Shown here piece by piece: positions 45,001 to 60,500 of a DNA stretch of 64,000 nucleotides (positions are counted from its first letter, which is position 1; the number at the start of each line of letters is the position of its first letter). Made by a program: the position numbers and the translations under genes. The DNA is from Nemertoderma westbladi (taxonomy: Eukaryota > Xenacoelomorpha > Nemertodermatida > Nemertodermatidae). Where the stretch lies: positions 1-64,000 of the forward strand of contig JAUCBJ010008895.1 of NCBI GenBank assembly GCA_032718475.1, read 5' to 3'. The notes beneath the pieces are model-generated. The model was not told where the DNA came from and did not search any database. It worked only from the letters and a program-made list of their open reading frames with translations.

Positions 45001-48000
45001 GCAGATTGGCTGGAGAATGTGTCATTCTATAGTTGAAAAGTACAGCAGACTGGTTGGATAATGTTTCATTCTATAGTTGATAAGTACATCAGACTGCTGG
45101 AGAATGTTTCATTCTATAGTCGGTAAGTATAGCAGACTGCTGGAGAAGGTTTCATTCTATAGTTGATAAGTGCAGCAGACTGCTGGAGAATGTTTCATTC
45201 TATAGTCGGTAAGTATAGCAGACTGCTGGATAATGTTTTATTCTATAGTCGGTAAGTATAGCAGACTGCTGGATAATGTTTTATTCTATAGTCGGTAAGT
45301 AGAGCAGACTGCTGGAGAATGTTTCATTCTATAGTCGGTAAGTATAGCAGACTGCTGGAGAATGTGTCATTCTATAGTTGATAAGTACAGCAGACTGGCT
45401 GGATAATGTTTCATTCTATAGTCGGTAATTATAGCAGACTGCTGGATAATGTTTCATTCTATAGTTGATAAGTGCAGCAGACTGCTGGAGAATGTTTCAT
45501 TCTATAGTTGATAAGTACAGCAGACTGGCTGGATAATGTTTCATTCTATAGTCGGTAAGTATAGCAGACTGCTGGATAATGTTTCATTCTATAGTTGATA
45601 AGTACAGCAGACTGGCTGGATAATGTTTCATTCTATAGTCGGTAAGTATAGCAGACTGCTGGATAATGTTTCATTCTATAGTTGATAAGTGCAGCAGACT
45701 GCTGGAGAATGTTTCATTCTATAGTTGATAAGTACAGCAGACTGGCTGGATAATGTTTCATTCTATAGTTGTTAAGTACAGCAGACTGCTGGAGAATGTT
45801 TCATTCTATAGTTGATAAGTACAGCAGACTGCTGGAGAATGTTTCATTATATAGTCGGTAAGTATAGCAGACTGCTGGAGAATGTTTCATTCTATATTTA
45901 ATAAGTACAGCAGACTGCTAGAGAATATTTTATTCTATAGTTGATAAGTATAGCAGACTGCTGGAGAATGTGTCATTCTATAGTTGATAAGTACAGCAGA
46001 CTGGTTGGATAATGTTTCATTCTATAGTTGATAAGTACAGCAGACTGCTGGAGAATGTTTCATTCTATAGTCGGTAAGTACAGCAGACTGCTGGAGAATG
46101 TTTCATTCTATAGTTGATAAGTACAGCAGACTGGTTGGATAATGTTTCATTCTATAGTTGATAAGTACATCAGACTGCTGGATAATGTTTCATTCTATAG
46201 TCGGTAAGTATAGCAGACTGCTGGAGAATGTTTCATTATATAGTCGGTAAGTATAGCAGACTGCTGGAGAAGGTTTCATTCTATATTTAATAAGTACAGC
46301 AGACTGCTAGAGAATATTTTATTCTATAGTTGATAAGTGCAGCAGACTGCTGGAGAATGTGTCATTCTATAGTTGATAAGTACAGCAGACTGGTTGGATA
46401 ATGTTTCATTCTATAGTTGATAAGTACATCAGACTGCTGGATAATGTTTCATTCTATAGTCGGTAAGTATAGCAGACTGCTGGAGAATGTTTCATTATAT
46501 AGTCGGTAAGTATAGCAGACTGCTGGAGAAGGTTTCATTCTATAGTCGGTAAGTACAGCAGACTGCTGGATAATGTTTTATTCTATAGTCGGTAAGTATA
46601 GCAGACTGGCTGGATAATGTTTTTTTCTATAGTCGGTAAGTAGAGCAGACTGCTGGATAATGTTTCATTCTATAGTTGATAAGTACAGCAGACTGGTTGG
46701 ATAATGTTTCATTCTATAGTTGATAAGTACATCAGACTGCTGGAGAATGTTTCATTCTATAGTAGGTAAGTATAGCAGACTGCTGGATAATGTTTTATTC
46801 TATAGTCGGTAAGTATAGCAGACTGCTGGAGAATGTTTCATTCTATAGTTGATAAGTACAGCAGACTGGCTGGAGAATGTTTCATTCTATAGTCGGTAAG
46901 TATAGCAGACTGCTGGATAATGTTTTATTCTATAGTCGGTAAGTATAGCAGACTGGCTGGATAATGTTTTATTCTATAGTCGGTAAGTAGAGCAGACTGC
47001 TGGATAATGTTTTATTCTATAGTCGGTAAGTATAGCAGACTGGCTGGATAATGTTTTATTCTATAGTCGGTAAGTAGAGCAGACTGCTGGATAATGTTTT
47101 ATTCTATAGTCGGTAAGTATAGCAGACTGGCTGGTTAATGTTTTATTCTATAGTCGGTAAGTAGAGCAGACTGCTGGAGAATGTTTCATTCTATAGTCGG
47201 TAAGTATAGCAGACTGCTGGAGAATGTTTCATTCTATAGTTGATAAGTGCAGCAGATTGGCTGGAGAATGTGTCATTCTATAGTTGAAAAGTACAGCAGA
47301 CTGGTTGGATAATGTTTCATTCTATAGTTGATAAGTACATCAGACTGCTGGAGAATGTGTCATTCTATAGTTGATAAGTACAGCAGACTGGTTGGATAAT
47401 GTTTCATTCTATAGTTGATAAGTACATCAGACTGCTGGATAATGTTTCATTCTATAGTCGGTAAGTATAGCAGACTGCTGGAGAATGTTTCATTATATAG
47501 TCGGTAAGTATAGCAGACTGCTGGAGAAGGTTTCATTCTATAGTCGGTAAGTACAGCAGACTGCTGGATAATGTTTTATTCTATAGTCGGTAAGTATAGC
47601 AGACTGGCTGGATAATGTTTTTTTCTATAGTCGGTAAGTAGAGCAGACTGCTGGATAATGTTTCATTCTATAGTTGATAAGTACAGCAGACTGGTTGGAT
47701 AATGTTTCATTCTATAGTTGATAAGTACATCAGACTGCTGGAGAATGTTTCATTCTATAGTAGGTAAGTATAGCAGACTGCTGGATAATGTTTTATTCTA
47801 TAGTCGGTAAGTATAGCAGACTGCTGGAGAATGTTTCATTCTATAGTTGATAAGTACAGCAGACTGGCTGGAGAATGTTTCATTCTATAGTCGGTAAGTA
47901 TAGCAGACTGCTGGATAATGTTTTATTCTATAGTCGGTAAGTATAGCAGACTGGCTGGATAATGTTTTATTCTATAGTCGGTAAGTAGAGCAGACTGCTG

Positions 48001-50050
48001 GATAATGTTTTATTCTATAGTCGGTAAGTATAGCAGACTGGCTGGATAATGTTTTATTCTATAGTCGGTAAGTAGAGCAGACTGCTGGATAATGTTTTAT
48101 TCTATAGTCGGTAAGTATAGCAGACTGGCTGGTTAATGTTTTATTCTATAGTCGGTAAGTAGAGCAGACTGCTGGAGAATGTTTCATTCTATAGTCGGTA
48201 AGTATAGCAGACTGCTGGAGAATGTTTCATTCTATAGTTGATAAGTGCAGCAGATTGGCTGGAGAATGTGTCATTCTATAGTTGAAAAGTACAGCAGACT
48301 GGTTGGATAATGTTTCATTCTATAGTTGATAAGTACATCAGACTGCTGGAGAATGTTTCATTCTATAGTCGGTAAGTATAGCAGACTGCTGGAGAAGGTT
48401 TCATTCTATAGTTGATAAGTGCAGCAGACTGCTGGAGAATGTTTCATTCTATAGTCGGTAAGTATAGCAGACTGCTGGATAATGTTTTATTCTATAGTCG
48501 GTAAGTATAGCAGACTGCTGGATAATGTTTTATTCTATAGTCGGTAAGTAGAGCAGACTGCTGGAGAATGTTTCATTCTATAGTCGGTAAGTATAGCAGA
48601 CTGCTGGAGAATGTGTCATTCTATAGTTGATAAGTACAGCAGACTGGCTGGATAATGTTTCATTCTATAGTCGGTAACTATAGCAGACTGCTGGATAATG
48701 TTTCATTCTATAGTTGATAAGTGCAGCAGACTGCTGGAGAATGTTTCATTCTATAGTTGATAAGTACAGCAGACTGGCTGGATAATGTTTCATTCTATAG
48801 TCGGTAAGTATAGCAGACTGCTGGATAATGTTTCATTCTATAGTTGATAAGTACAGCAGACTGGCTGGATAATGTTTCATTCTATAGTCGGTAAGTATAG
48901 CAGACTGCTGGATAATGTTTCATTCTATAGTTGATAAGTGCAGCAGACTGCTGGAGAATGTTTCATTCTATAGTTGATAAGTACAGCAGACTGGCTGGAT
49001 AATGTTTCATTCTATAGTCGGTAAGTATAGCAGACTGCTGGATAATGTTTCATTCTATAGTCGGTAAGTATAGCAGACTGCTGGATAATGTTTCATTCTA
49101 TAGTCGGTAAGTATAGCAGACTGGCTGGTTAATGTTTTATTCTATAGTCGGTAAGTAGAGCAGACTGCTGGAGAATGTTTCATTCTATAGTCGGTAAGTA
49201 TAGCATACTGCTGGAGAATGTTTCATTCTATAGTTGATAAGTGCAGCAGATTGGCTGGAGAATGTGTCATTCTATAGTTGAAAAGTACAGCAGACTGGTT
49301 GGATAATGTTTCATTCTATAGTTGATAAGTACATCAGACTGCTGGAGAATGTTTCATTCTATAGTCGGTAAGTATAGCAGACTGCTGGAGAAGGTTTCAT
49401 TCTATAGTTGATAAGTGCAGCAGACTGCTGGAGAATGTTTCATTCTATAGTCGGTAAGTATAGCAGACTGCTGGATAATGTTTTATTCTATAGTCGGTAA
49501 GTATAGCAGACTGCTGGATAATGTTTTATTCTATAGTCGGTAAGTAGAGCAGACTGCTGGAGAATGTTTCATTCTATAGTCGGTAAGTATAGCAGACTGT
49601 TGGAGAATGTGTCATTCTATAGTTGATAAGTACAGCAGACTGGCTGGATAATGTTTCATTCTATAGTCGGTAATTATAGCAGACTGCTGGATAATGTTTC
49701 ATTCTATAGTTGATAAGTGCAGCAGACTGCTGGAGAATGTTTCATTCTATAGTTGATAAGTACAGCAGACTGGTTGGATAATGTTTCATTCTATAGTTGA
49801 TAAGTACATCAGACTGCTGGATAATGTTTCATTCTATAGTCGGTAAGTATAGCAGACTGCTGGAGAATGTTTCATTATATAGTCGGTAAGTATAGCATAC
49901 TGTTGGAGAAGGTTTCATTCTATAGTCGGTAAGTACAGCAGACTGCTGGAGAATGTTTCATTCTATAGTCGGTAAGTATAGCAGACTGCTGGATAATGTT
50001 TTATTCTATAGTCAGTAAGTATAGCAGACTGGCTGGATAATGTTTTTTTC
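33100..50050 (+). repeat. Higher-order repeats of about 2.1-2.4 kb within the satellite
   Basis: A rare unit variant with a TGTTTTTTTCTATAG centre recurs near 33109, 35231, 37482, 41943, 44368, 46619, 47617 and 50042. The GGTAATTATAG variant recurs near 34170, 36293, 38541, 40752, 43003, 45427 and elsewhere. Main spacings are near 2.12, 2.25 and 2.42 kb, with about 1.0- and 4.5-kb exceptions, and blocks between markers read the same in order. Confidence 0.8.
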
Positions 50051-53000
50051 TATAGTCGGTAAGTAGAGCAGACTGCTGGATAATGTTTCATTCTATAGTT
50101 GATAAGTACAGCAGACTGGTTGGATAATATTTCATTCTATAGTTGATAAGTACATCAGACTGCTGGAGAATGTTTCATTCTATAGTCGGTAAGTATAGCA
50201 GACTGCTGGATAATGTTTTATTCTATAGTCGGTAAGTATAGCAGACTGCTGGAGAATGTTTCATTCTATAGTTGATAAGTACAGCAGACTGGCTGGAGAA
50301 TGTTTCATTCTATAGTCGGTAAGTATAGCAGACTGCTGGATAATGTTTTATTCTATAGTCGGTAAGTATAGCAGACTGGCTGGATAATGTTTTATTCTAT
50401 AGTCGGTAAGTAGAGCAGACTGCTGGATAATGTTTTATTCTATAGTCGGTAAGTATAGCAGAATGGCTGGATAATGTTTTATTCTATAGTCGGTAAGTAG
50501 AGCAGACTGCTGGATAATGTTTTATTCTATAGTCGGTAAGTATAGCAGACTGGCTGGTTAATGTTTTATTCTATAGTCGGTAAGTAGAGCAGACTGCTGG
50601 AGAATGTTTCATTCTATAGTCGGTAAGTATAGCAGACTGCTGGAGAATGTTTCATTCTATAGTTGATAAGTGCAGCAGATTGGCTGGAGAATGTGTCATT
50701 CTATAGTTGAAAAGTACAGCAGACTGGTTGGATAATGTTTCATTCTATAGTTGATAAGTACATCAGACTGCTGGAGAATGTTTCATTCTATAGTCGGTAA
50801 GTATAGCAGACTGCTGGAGAAGGTTTCATTCTATAGTTGATAAGTGCAGCAGACTGCTGGAGAATGTTTCATTCTATAGTCGGTAAGTATAGCAGACTGC
50901 TGGATAATGTTTTATTCTATAGTCGGTAAGTATAGCAGAATGCTGGATAATGTTTTATTCTATAGTCGGTAAGTAGAGCAGACTGCTGGAGAATGTTTCA
51001 TTCTATAGTCGGTAAGTATAGCAGACTGCTGGAGAATGTGTCATTCTATAGTTGATAAGTACAGCAGACTGGCTGGATAATGTTTCATTCTATAGTCGGT
51101 AATTATAGCAGACTGCTGGATAATGTTTCATTCTATAGTTGATAAGTGCAGCAGACTGCTGGAGAATGTTTCATTCTATAGTTGATAAGTACAGCAGACT
51201 GGCTGGATAATGATTCATTCTATAGTCGGTAAGTATAGCAGACTGCTGGATAATGTTTCATTCTATAGTTGATAAGTACAGCAGACTGGCTGGATAATGT
51301 TTCATTCTATAGTCGGTAAGTATAGCAGACTGCTGGATAATGTTTCATTCTATAGTTGATAAGTGCAGCAGACTGCTGGAGAATGTTTCATTCTATAGTT
51401 GATAAGTACAGCAGACTGGCTGGATAATGTTTCATTCTATAGTCGGTAAGTATAGCAGACTGCTGGATAATGTTTCATTCTATAGTCGGTAAGTATAGCA
51501 GACTGCTTTATAATGTTTCATTCTATAGTCAGTAAGTATAGCAGACTGGCTGGTTAATGTTTTATTCTATAGTCGGTAAGTAGAGCAGACTGCTGGAGAA
51601 TGTTTCATTCTATAGTCGGTAAGTATAGCAGACTGCTGGAGAATGTTTCATTCTATAGTTGATAAGTGCAGCAGATTGGCTGGAGAATGTGTCATTCTAT
51701 AGTTGAAAAGTACAGCAGACTGGTTGGATAATGTTTCATTCTATAGTTGATAAGTACATCAGACTGCTGGAGAATGTTTCATTCTATAGTCGGTAAGTAT
51801 AGCAGACTGCTGGAGAAGGTTTCATTCTATAGTTGATAAGTGCAGCAGACTGCTGGAGAATGTTTCATTCTATAGTCGGTAAGTATAGCAGACTGCTGGA
51901 TAATGTTTTATTCTATAGTCGGTAAGTATAGCAGACTGGCTGGTTAATGTTTTATTCTATAGTCGGTAAGTAGAGCAGACTGCTGGAGAATGTTTCATTC
52001 TATAGTCGGTAAGTATAGCAGACTGCTGGAGAATGTTTCATTCTATAGTTGATAAGTGCAGCAGATTGGCTGGAGAATGTGTCATTCTATAGTTGAAAAG
52101 TACAGCAGACTGGTTGGATAATGTTTCATTCTATAGTTGATAAGTACATCAGACTGCTGGAGAATGTTTCATTCTATAGTCGGTAAGTATAGCAGACTGC
52201 TGGATAATGTTTTATTCTATAGTCGGTAAGTATAGCAGACTGCTGGATAATGTTTTATTGTATAGTCGGTAAGTAGAGCAGACTGCTGGAGAATGTTTCA
52301 TTCTATAGTCGGTAAGTATAGCAGACTGCTGGAGAATGTGTCATTCTATAGTTGATAAGTACAGCAGACTGGCTGGATAATGTTTCATTCTATAGTCGGT
52401 AATTATAGCAGACTGCTGGATAATGTTTCATTCTATAGTTGATAAGTGCAGCAGACTGCTGGAGAATGTTTCATTCTATAGTTGATAAGTACAGCAGACT
52501 GGCTGGATAATGTTTCATTCTATAGTCGGTAAGTATAGCAGACTGCGGGATAATGTTTCATTCTATAGTTGATAAGTACAGCAGACTGGCTGGATAATGT
52601 TTCATTCTATAGTCGGTAAGTATAGCAGACTGCTGGATAATGTTTCATTCTAAAGTTGATAAGTGCAGCAGACTGCTGGAGAATGTTTCATTCTATAGTT
52701 GATAAGTACAGCAGACTGGCTGGATAATGTTTCATTCTATAGTCGGTAAGTATAGCAGACTGCTGGATAATGTTTCATTCTATAGTCGGTAAGTATAGCA
52801 GACTGCTGGATAATGTTTCATTCTATAGTCGGGAAGTATAGCAGACTGGCTGGTTAATGTTTTATTCTATAGTCGGTAAGTAGAGCAGACTGCTGGAGAA
52901 TGTTTCATTCTATAGTCGGTAAGTATAGCAGACTGCTGGAGAATGTTTCATTCTATAGTTGATAAGTGCAGCAGATTGGCTGGAGAATGTGTCATTCTAT

Positions 53001-56000
53001 AGTTGAAAAGTACAGCAGACTGGTTGGATAATGTTTCATTCTATAGTTGATAAGTACATCAGACTGCTGGAGAATGTTTCATTCTATAGTCGGTAAGTAT
53101 AGCAGACTGCTGCTGAAGGTTTCATTCTATAGTTGATAAGTGCAGCAGACTGCTGGAGAATGTTTCATTCTATAGTCGGTAAGTATAGCAGACTGCTGGA
53201 TAATGTTTTATTCTATAGTCGGTAAGTATAGCAGACTGCTGGATAATGTTTTATTCTATAGTCGGTAAGTAGAGCAGACTGCTGGAGAATGTTTCATTCT
53301 ATAGTCGGTAAGTATAGCAGACTGTTGGAGAATGTGTCATTCTATAGTTGATAAGTACAGCAGACTGGCTGGATAATGATTCATTCTATATTCGGTAAGT
53401 ATAGCAGACTGCTGGATAATGTTTCATTCTATAGTTGATAAGTACAGCAGACTGGCTGGATAATGTTTCATTCTATAGTCGGTAAGTATAGCAGACTGCT
53501 GGATAATGTTTCATTCTATAGTTGATAAGTGCAGCAGACTGCTGGAGAATGTTTCATTCTATAGTTGATAAGTACAGCAGACTGGCTGGATAATGTTTCA
53601 TTCTATAGTCGGTAAGTATAGCAGACTGCTGGATAATGTTTCATTCTATAGTCGGTAAGTATAGCAGACTGCTGTATAATGTTTCATTCTATAGTCGGTA
53701 AGTATAGCAGACTTGCTGGTTAATGTTTTATTCTATAGTCGGTAAGTAGAGCAGACTGCTGGAGAATGTTTCATTCTATAGTCGGTAAGTATAGCAGACT
53801 GCTGGAGAATGTTTCATTCTATAGTTGATAAGTGCAGCAGATTGGCTGGAGAATGTGTCATTCTATAGTTGAAAAGTACAGCAGACTGGTTGGATAATGT
53901 TTTATTCTATAGTTGATAAGTACATCAGACTGCTGGAGAATGCTTCATTCTATAGTCGGTAAGTATAGCAGACTGCTGGAGAAGGTTTCATTCTATAGTT
54001 GATAAGTGCAGCAGACTGCTGGAGAATGTTTCATTCTATAGTCGGTAAGTATAGCAGACTGCTGGATAATGTTTTATTCTATAGTCGGTAAGTATAGCAG
54101 ACTGCTGGATAATGTTTTATTCTATAGTCGGTAAGTAGAGCAGACTGCTGGAGAATGTTTCATTCTATAGTCGGTAAGTATAGCAGACTGTTGGAGAATG
54201 TGTCATTCTATAGTTGATAAGTACAGCAGACTGGCTGGATAATGTTTCATTCTATAGTCGGTAATTATAGCAGACTGCTGGATAATGTTTCATTCTATAG
54301 TTGATAAGTGCAGCAGACTGCTGGAGAATGTTTCATTCTATAGTTGATAAGTACAGCAGACTGGCTGGATAATGTTTCATTCTATAGTCGGTAAGTATAG
54401 CAGACTGCTGGATAATGTTTCATTCTATAGTCAGTAAGTATATCAGACTGCTGGATAATGTTTCATTCTATAGTTGATAAGTACAGCAGACTGGCTGGAT
54501 AATGTTTCATTCTATAGTCGGTAAGTATAGCAGACTGCTGGATAATGTTTCATTCTATAGTTGATAAGTGCAGCAGACTGCTGGAGAATGTTCCATTCTA
54601 TAGTTGATAAGTACAGCAGACTGGCTGGATAATGTTTCATTCTATAGTCGGTAAGTATAGCAGACTGCTGGATAATGTTTCATTCTATAGTTGATAAGTG
54701 CAGCAGACTGCTGGAGAATGTTTCATTCTATAGTTGATAAGTACAGCAGACTGGCTGGATAATGTTTCATTCTATAGTCGGTAAGTATAGCAGACTGCTG
54801 GATAATGTTTCATTCTATAGTTGATAAGTACAGCAGACTGGCTGGATAATGTTTCATTCTATAGTCGGTAAGTATAGCAGACTGCTGGATAATGTTTCAT
54901 TCTATAGTTGATAAGTGCAGCAGACTGCTGGAGAATGTTTCATTCTATAGTTGATAAGTACAGCAGACTGGCTGGATAATGTTTCATTCTATAGTCAGTA
55001 AGTATAGCAGACTGCTGGATAATGTTTTATTCTACAGTCGGTAAGTATAGCAGACTGCTGGATAATGTTTTATTCTATAGTCGGTAAGTAGATCAGACTG
55101 CTGGAGAATGTTTCATTCTATAGTCGGTAAGTATAGCAGACTGCTGGAGAATGTGTCATTCTATAGTTGATAAGTACAGCAGACTGGCTGGATAATGTTT
55201 CATTCTATAGTCGGTAATTATAGCAGACTGCTGGATAATGTTTCATTCTATAGTTGATAAGTACATCAGACTGCTGGAGAATGTTTCATTCTATAGTCGG
55301 TAAGTATAGCAGACTGCTGCTGAAGGTTTCATTCTATAGTTGATAAGTGCAGCAGACTGCTGGAGAATGTTTCATTCTATAGTCGGGAAGTATAGCAGAC
55401 TGCTGGATAATGTTTTATTCTATAGTCGGTAAGTATAGCAGACTGCTGGATAATGTTTTATTCTATAGTCGGTAAGTAGAGCAGACTGCTGGAGAATGTT
55501 TCATTCTATAGTCGGTAAGTATAGCAGACTGTTGGAGAATGTGTCATTCTATAGTTGATAAGTACAGCAGACTGGCTGGATAATGATTCATTCTATATTC
55601 GGTAAGTATAGCAGACTGCTGGATAATGTTTCATTCTATAGTTGATAAGTACAGCAGACTGGCTGGATAATGTTTCATTCTATAGTCGGTAAGTATAGCA
55701 GACTGCTGGATAATGTTTCATTCTATAGTTGATAAGTGCAGCAGACTGCTGGAGAATGTTTCATTCTATAGTTGATAAGTACAGCAGACTGGCTGGATAA
55801 TGTTTCATTCTATAGTCGGTAAGTATAGCAGACTGCTGGATAATGTTTCATTCTATAGTCGGTAAGTATAGCAGACTGCTGTATAATGTTTCATTCTATA
55901 GTCGGTAAGTATAGCAGACTTGCTGGTTAATGTTTTATTCTATAGTCGGTAAGTAGAGCAGACTGCTGGAGAATGTTTCATTCTATAGTCGGTAAGTATA

Positions 56001-57599
56001 GCAGACTGCTGGAGAATGTTTCATTCTATAGTTGATAAGTGCAGCAGATTGGCTGGAGAATGTGTCATTCTATAGTTGAAAAGTACAGCAGACTGGTTGG
56101 ATAATGTTTTATTCTATAGTTGATAAGTACATCAGACTGCTGGAGAATGTTTCATTCTATAGTCGGTAAGTATAGCAGACTGCTGGAGAAGGTTTCATTC
56201 TATAGTTGATAAGTGCAGCAGACTGCTGGAGAATGTTTCATTCTATAGTCGGTAAGTATAGCAGACTGCTGGATAATGTTTTATTCTATAGTCGGTAAGT
56301 ATAGCAGACTGCTGGATAATGTTTTATTCTATAGTCGGTAAGTAGAGCAGACTGCTGGAGAATGTTTCATTCTATAGTCGGTAAGTATAGCAGACTGTTG
56401 GAGAATGTGTCATTCTATAGTTGATAAGTACAGCAGACTGGCTGGATAATGTTTCATTCTATAGTCGGTAATTATAGCAGACTGCTGGATAATGTTTCAT
56501 TCTATAGTTGATAAGTGCAGCAGACTGCTGGAGAATGTTTCATTCTATAGTTGATAAGTACAGCAGACTGGCTGGATAATGTTTCATTCTATAGTCGGTA
56601 AGTATAGCAGACTGCTGGATAATGTTTCATTCTATAGTCGGTAAGTATATCAGACTGCTGGATAATGTTTCATTCTATAGTTGATAAGTACAGCAGACTG
56701 GCTGGATAATGTTTCATTCTATAGTCGGTAAGTATAGCAGACTGCTGGATAATGTTTCATTCTATAGTTGATAAGTGCAGCAGACTGCTGGAGAATGTTC
56801 CATTCTATAGTTGATAAGTACAGCAGACTGGCTGGATAATGTTTCATTCTATAGTCGGTAAGTATAGCAGACTGCTGGATAATGTTTCATTCTATAGTTG
56901 ATAAGTGCAGCAGACTGCTGGAGAATGTTTCATTCTATAGTTGATAAGTACAGCAGACTGGCTGGATAATGTTTCATTCTATAGTCGGTAAGTATAGCAG
57001 ACTGCTGGATAATGTTTCATTCTATAGTTGATAAGTACAGCAGACTGGCTGGATAATGTTTCATTCTATAGTCGGTAAGTATAGCAGACTGCTGGATAAT
57101 GTTTCATTCTATAGTTGATAAGTGCAGCAGACTGCTGGAGAATGTTTCATTCTATAGTTGATAAGTACAGCAGACTGGCTGGATAATGTTTCATTCTATA
57201 GTCAGTAAGTATAGCAGACTGCTGGATAATGTTTTATTCTACAGTCGGTAAGTATAGCAGACTGCTGGATAATGTTTTATTCTATAGTCGGTAAGTAGAG
57301 CAGACTGCTGGAGAATGTTTCATTCTATAGTCGGTAAGTATAGCAGACTGCTGGAGAATGTGTCATTCTATAGTTGATAAGTACAGCAGACTGGCTGGAT
57401 AATGTTTCATTCTATAGTCGGTAATTATAGCAGACTGCTGGATAATGTTTCATTCTATAGTTGATAAGTGCAGCAGACTGCTGGAGAATGTTTCATTCTA
57501 TAGTTGATAAGTACAGCAGACTGGCTGGATAATGTTTCATTCTATAGTCGGTAAGTATAGCAGACTGCTGGATAATGTTTCTTTCTATAGTTGATAAGT

Positions 57600-60500
57600 A
57601 CAGCAGACTGGCTGGATAATGTTTCATTCTATAGTCGGTAAGTATAGCAGACTGCTGGATAATGTTTCATTCTATAGTTGATAAGTGCAGCAGACTGCTG
57701 GAGAATGTTTCATTCTATAGTTGATAAGTACAGCAGACTGGCTGGATAATGTTTCATTCTATAGTCGGTAAGTATAGCAGACTGCTGGATAATTTTTCAT
57801 TCTATAGTCGGTAAGTATAGCAGACTGCTGGATAATGTTTCATTCTATAGTTGATAAGTACAGCAGACTGGCTGGATAATGTTTCATTCTATAGTCGGTA
57901 AGTATAGCAGACTGCTGGATAATGTTTCATTCTATAGTTGATAAGTGCAGCAGACTGCTGGAGAATGTTTCATTCTATAGTTGATAAGTACAGCAGACTG
58001 GCTGGATAATGTTTCATTCTATAGTCGGTAAGTATAGCAGACTGCTGGATAATGTTTCATTCTATAGTTGATAAGTGCAGCAGACTGCTGGAGTATGTTT
58101 CATTCTATAGTTGATAAGTACAGCAGACTGGCTGGATAATGTTTCATTCTATAGTCGGTAAGTATAGCAGACTGCTGGATAATGTTTCATTCTATAGTTG
58201 ATAAGTACAGAAGACTGCTGGATAATGTTTCATTCTATACTTGATAAGTGCAGCAGACTGCTGGAGAATGTTTCATTCTATAGTTGATAAGTACAGCAGA
58301 CTGGCTGGATAATGTTTCATTCTATAGTCGGTAAGTATAGCAGACTGCTGGATAATGTTTCATTCTATAGTTGATAAGTGCAGCAGACTGCTGGAGAATG
58401 TTTCATTCTATAGTTGATAAGTACAGCAGACTGGCTGGATAATGTTTCATTCTATAGTCGGTAAGTATAGCAGACTGCTGGATAATGTTTCATTCTATAG
58501 TTGATAAGTGCAGCAGACTGCTGGAGAATGTTTCATTCTATAGTTGCTAAGTACAGCAGACTGGCTGGATAATGTTTCATTCTATAGTCGGTAAGTATAG
58601 CAGACTGCTGGATAATGTTTCATTCTATAGTTGATAAGTGCAGCAGACTGCTGGAGAATGTTTCATTCTATAGTTGATAAGTACAGCAGACTGGCTGGAT
58701 AATGTTTCATTCTATAGTCGGTAAGTATAGCAGACTGCTGGATAATGTTTCATTCTATAGTTGATAAGTGCAGCAGACTGCTGGAGAATGTTTCATTCTA
58801 TAGTCGGTAAGTATAGCAGACTGCTGGATAATGTTTCATTCTATAGTTGATAAGTACAGAAGACTGCTGGAGAATGTTTCATTCTATAGTTGATAAGTGC
58901 AGCAGACTGCTGGAGAATGTTTCATTCTATAGTTGATAAGTACAGCAGACTGGCTGGATAATGTTTCATTCTATAGTCGGTAAGTATAGCAGACTGCTGG
59001 ATAATGTTTCATTCTATAGTTGATAAGTGCAGCAGACTGCTGGAGAATGTTTCATTCTATAGTTGATAAGTACAGCAGACTGGCTGGATAATGTTTCATT
59101 CTATAGTCGGTAAGTATAGCAGACTGCTGGATAATGTTTCATTCTATAGTTGATAAGTGCAGCAGACTGCTGGAGAATGTTTCATTCTATAGTTGATAAG
59201 TACAGCAGACTGGCTGGATAATGTTTCATTCTATAGTCGGTAAGTATAGCAGACTGCTGGATAATTTTTCATTCTATAGTTGATAAGTACAGAAGACTGC
59301 TGAATAATGTTTCATTCTATACTTGATAAGTGCAGCAGACTGCTGGAGAATGTTTCATTCTATAGTTGATAAGTACAGCAGACTGGCTGGATAATGTTTC
59401 ATTCTATAGTCGGTAAGTATAGCAGACTGCTGGATAATGTTTCTTTCTATAGTTGATAAGTGCAGCAGACTGCTGGAGAATGTTTCATTCTATAGTTGAT
59501 AAGTACAGCAGACTGGCTGGATAATGTTTCATTCTATAGTCGGTAAGTATAGCAGACTGCTGGATAATGTTTCATTCTATAGTTGATAAGTGCAGCAGAC
59601 TGCTGGAGAATGTTTCATTCTATAGTTGATAAGTACAGCAGACTGGCTGGATAATGTTTCATTCTATAGTCGGTAAGTATAGCAGACTGCTGGATAATGT
59701 TTCATTCTATAGTTGATAAGTGCAGCAGACTGCTGGAGAATGTTTCATTCTATAGTTGATAAGTACAGCAGACTGGCTGGATAATGTTTCATTCTATAGT
59801 CGGTAAGTATAGCAGACTGCTGGATAATGTTTCATTCTATAGTTGATAAGTACAGAAGACTGCTGGAGAATGTTTCATTCTATAGTTGATAAGTACAGCA
59901 GATTGCTGGAGAATGTTTCATTCTATAGTTGATAAGTACAGCAGACTGCTGGAGAATGTTTCATTCTATAGTTGATAAGTACAGCAGACTGCTGGAGAAT
60001 GTTTCATTCTATAGTTGATAAGTGCAGCAGATTGCTGGAGAATGTTTCATTCTATAGTTGATAAGTACAGCAGACTGCTGGAGAATGTTTCATTCTATAG
60101 TTGATAAGTACAGCAGACTGCTGCAGAATGTTTCATTATATAGTTGATAAGTACTGTACAGCAGACTGCTGGAGAATGTTTCATTCTATAGTTGATAAGT
60201 GGCGCAGATTGCTGGAGAATGTTTCATTCTATAGTTGATAAGTACAGCAGACTGCTGGAGAATGTTTCATTCTATAGTTGATAAGTACAGCAGACTGCTG
60301 GAGAATGTTTCATTCTATAGTTGATAAGTGCAGCAGATTGCTGGAGAATGTTTCATTCTATAGTTGATAAGTACAGCAGACTGCTGGAGAATGTTTCATT
60401 CTATAGTTGATAAGTGCAGCAGACTGCTGGAGAATGTTTCATTCTATAGTTGATAAGTACAGCAGACTGGCTGGATAATGTTTCATTCTATAGTCGGTAA

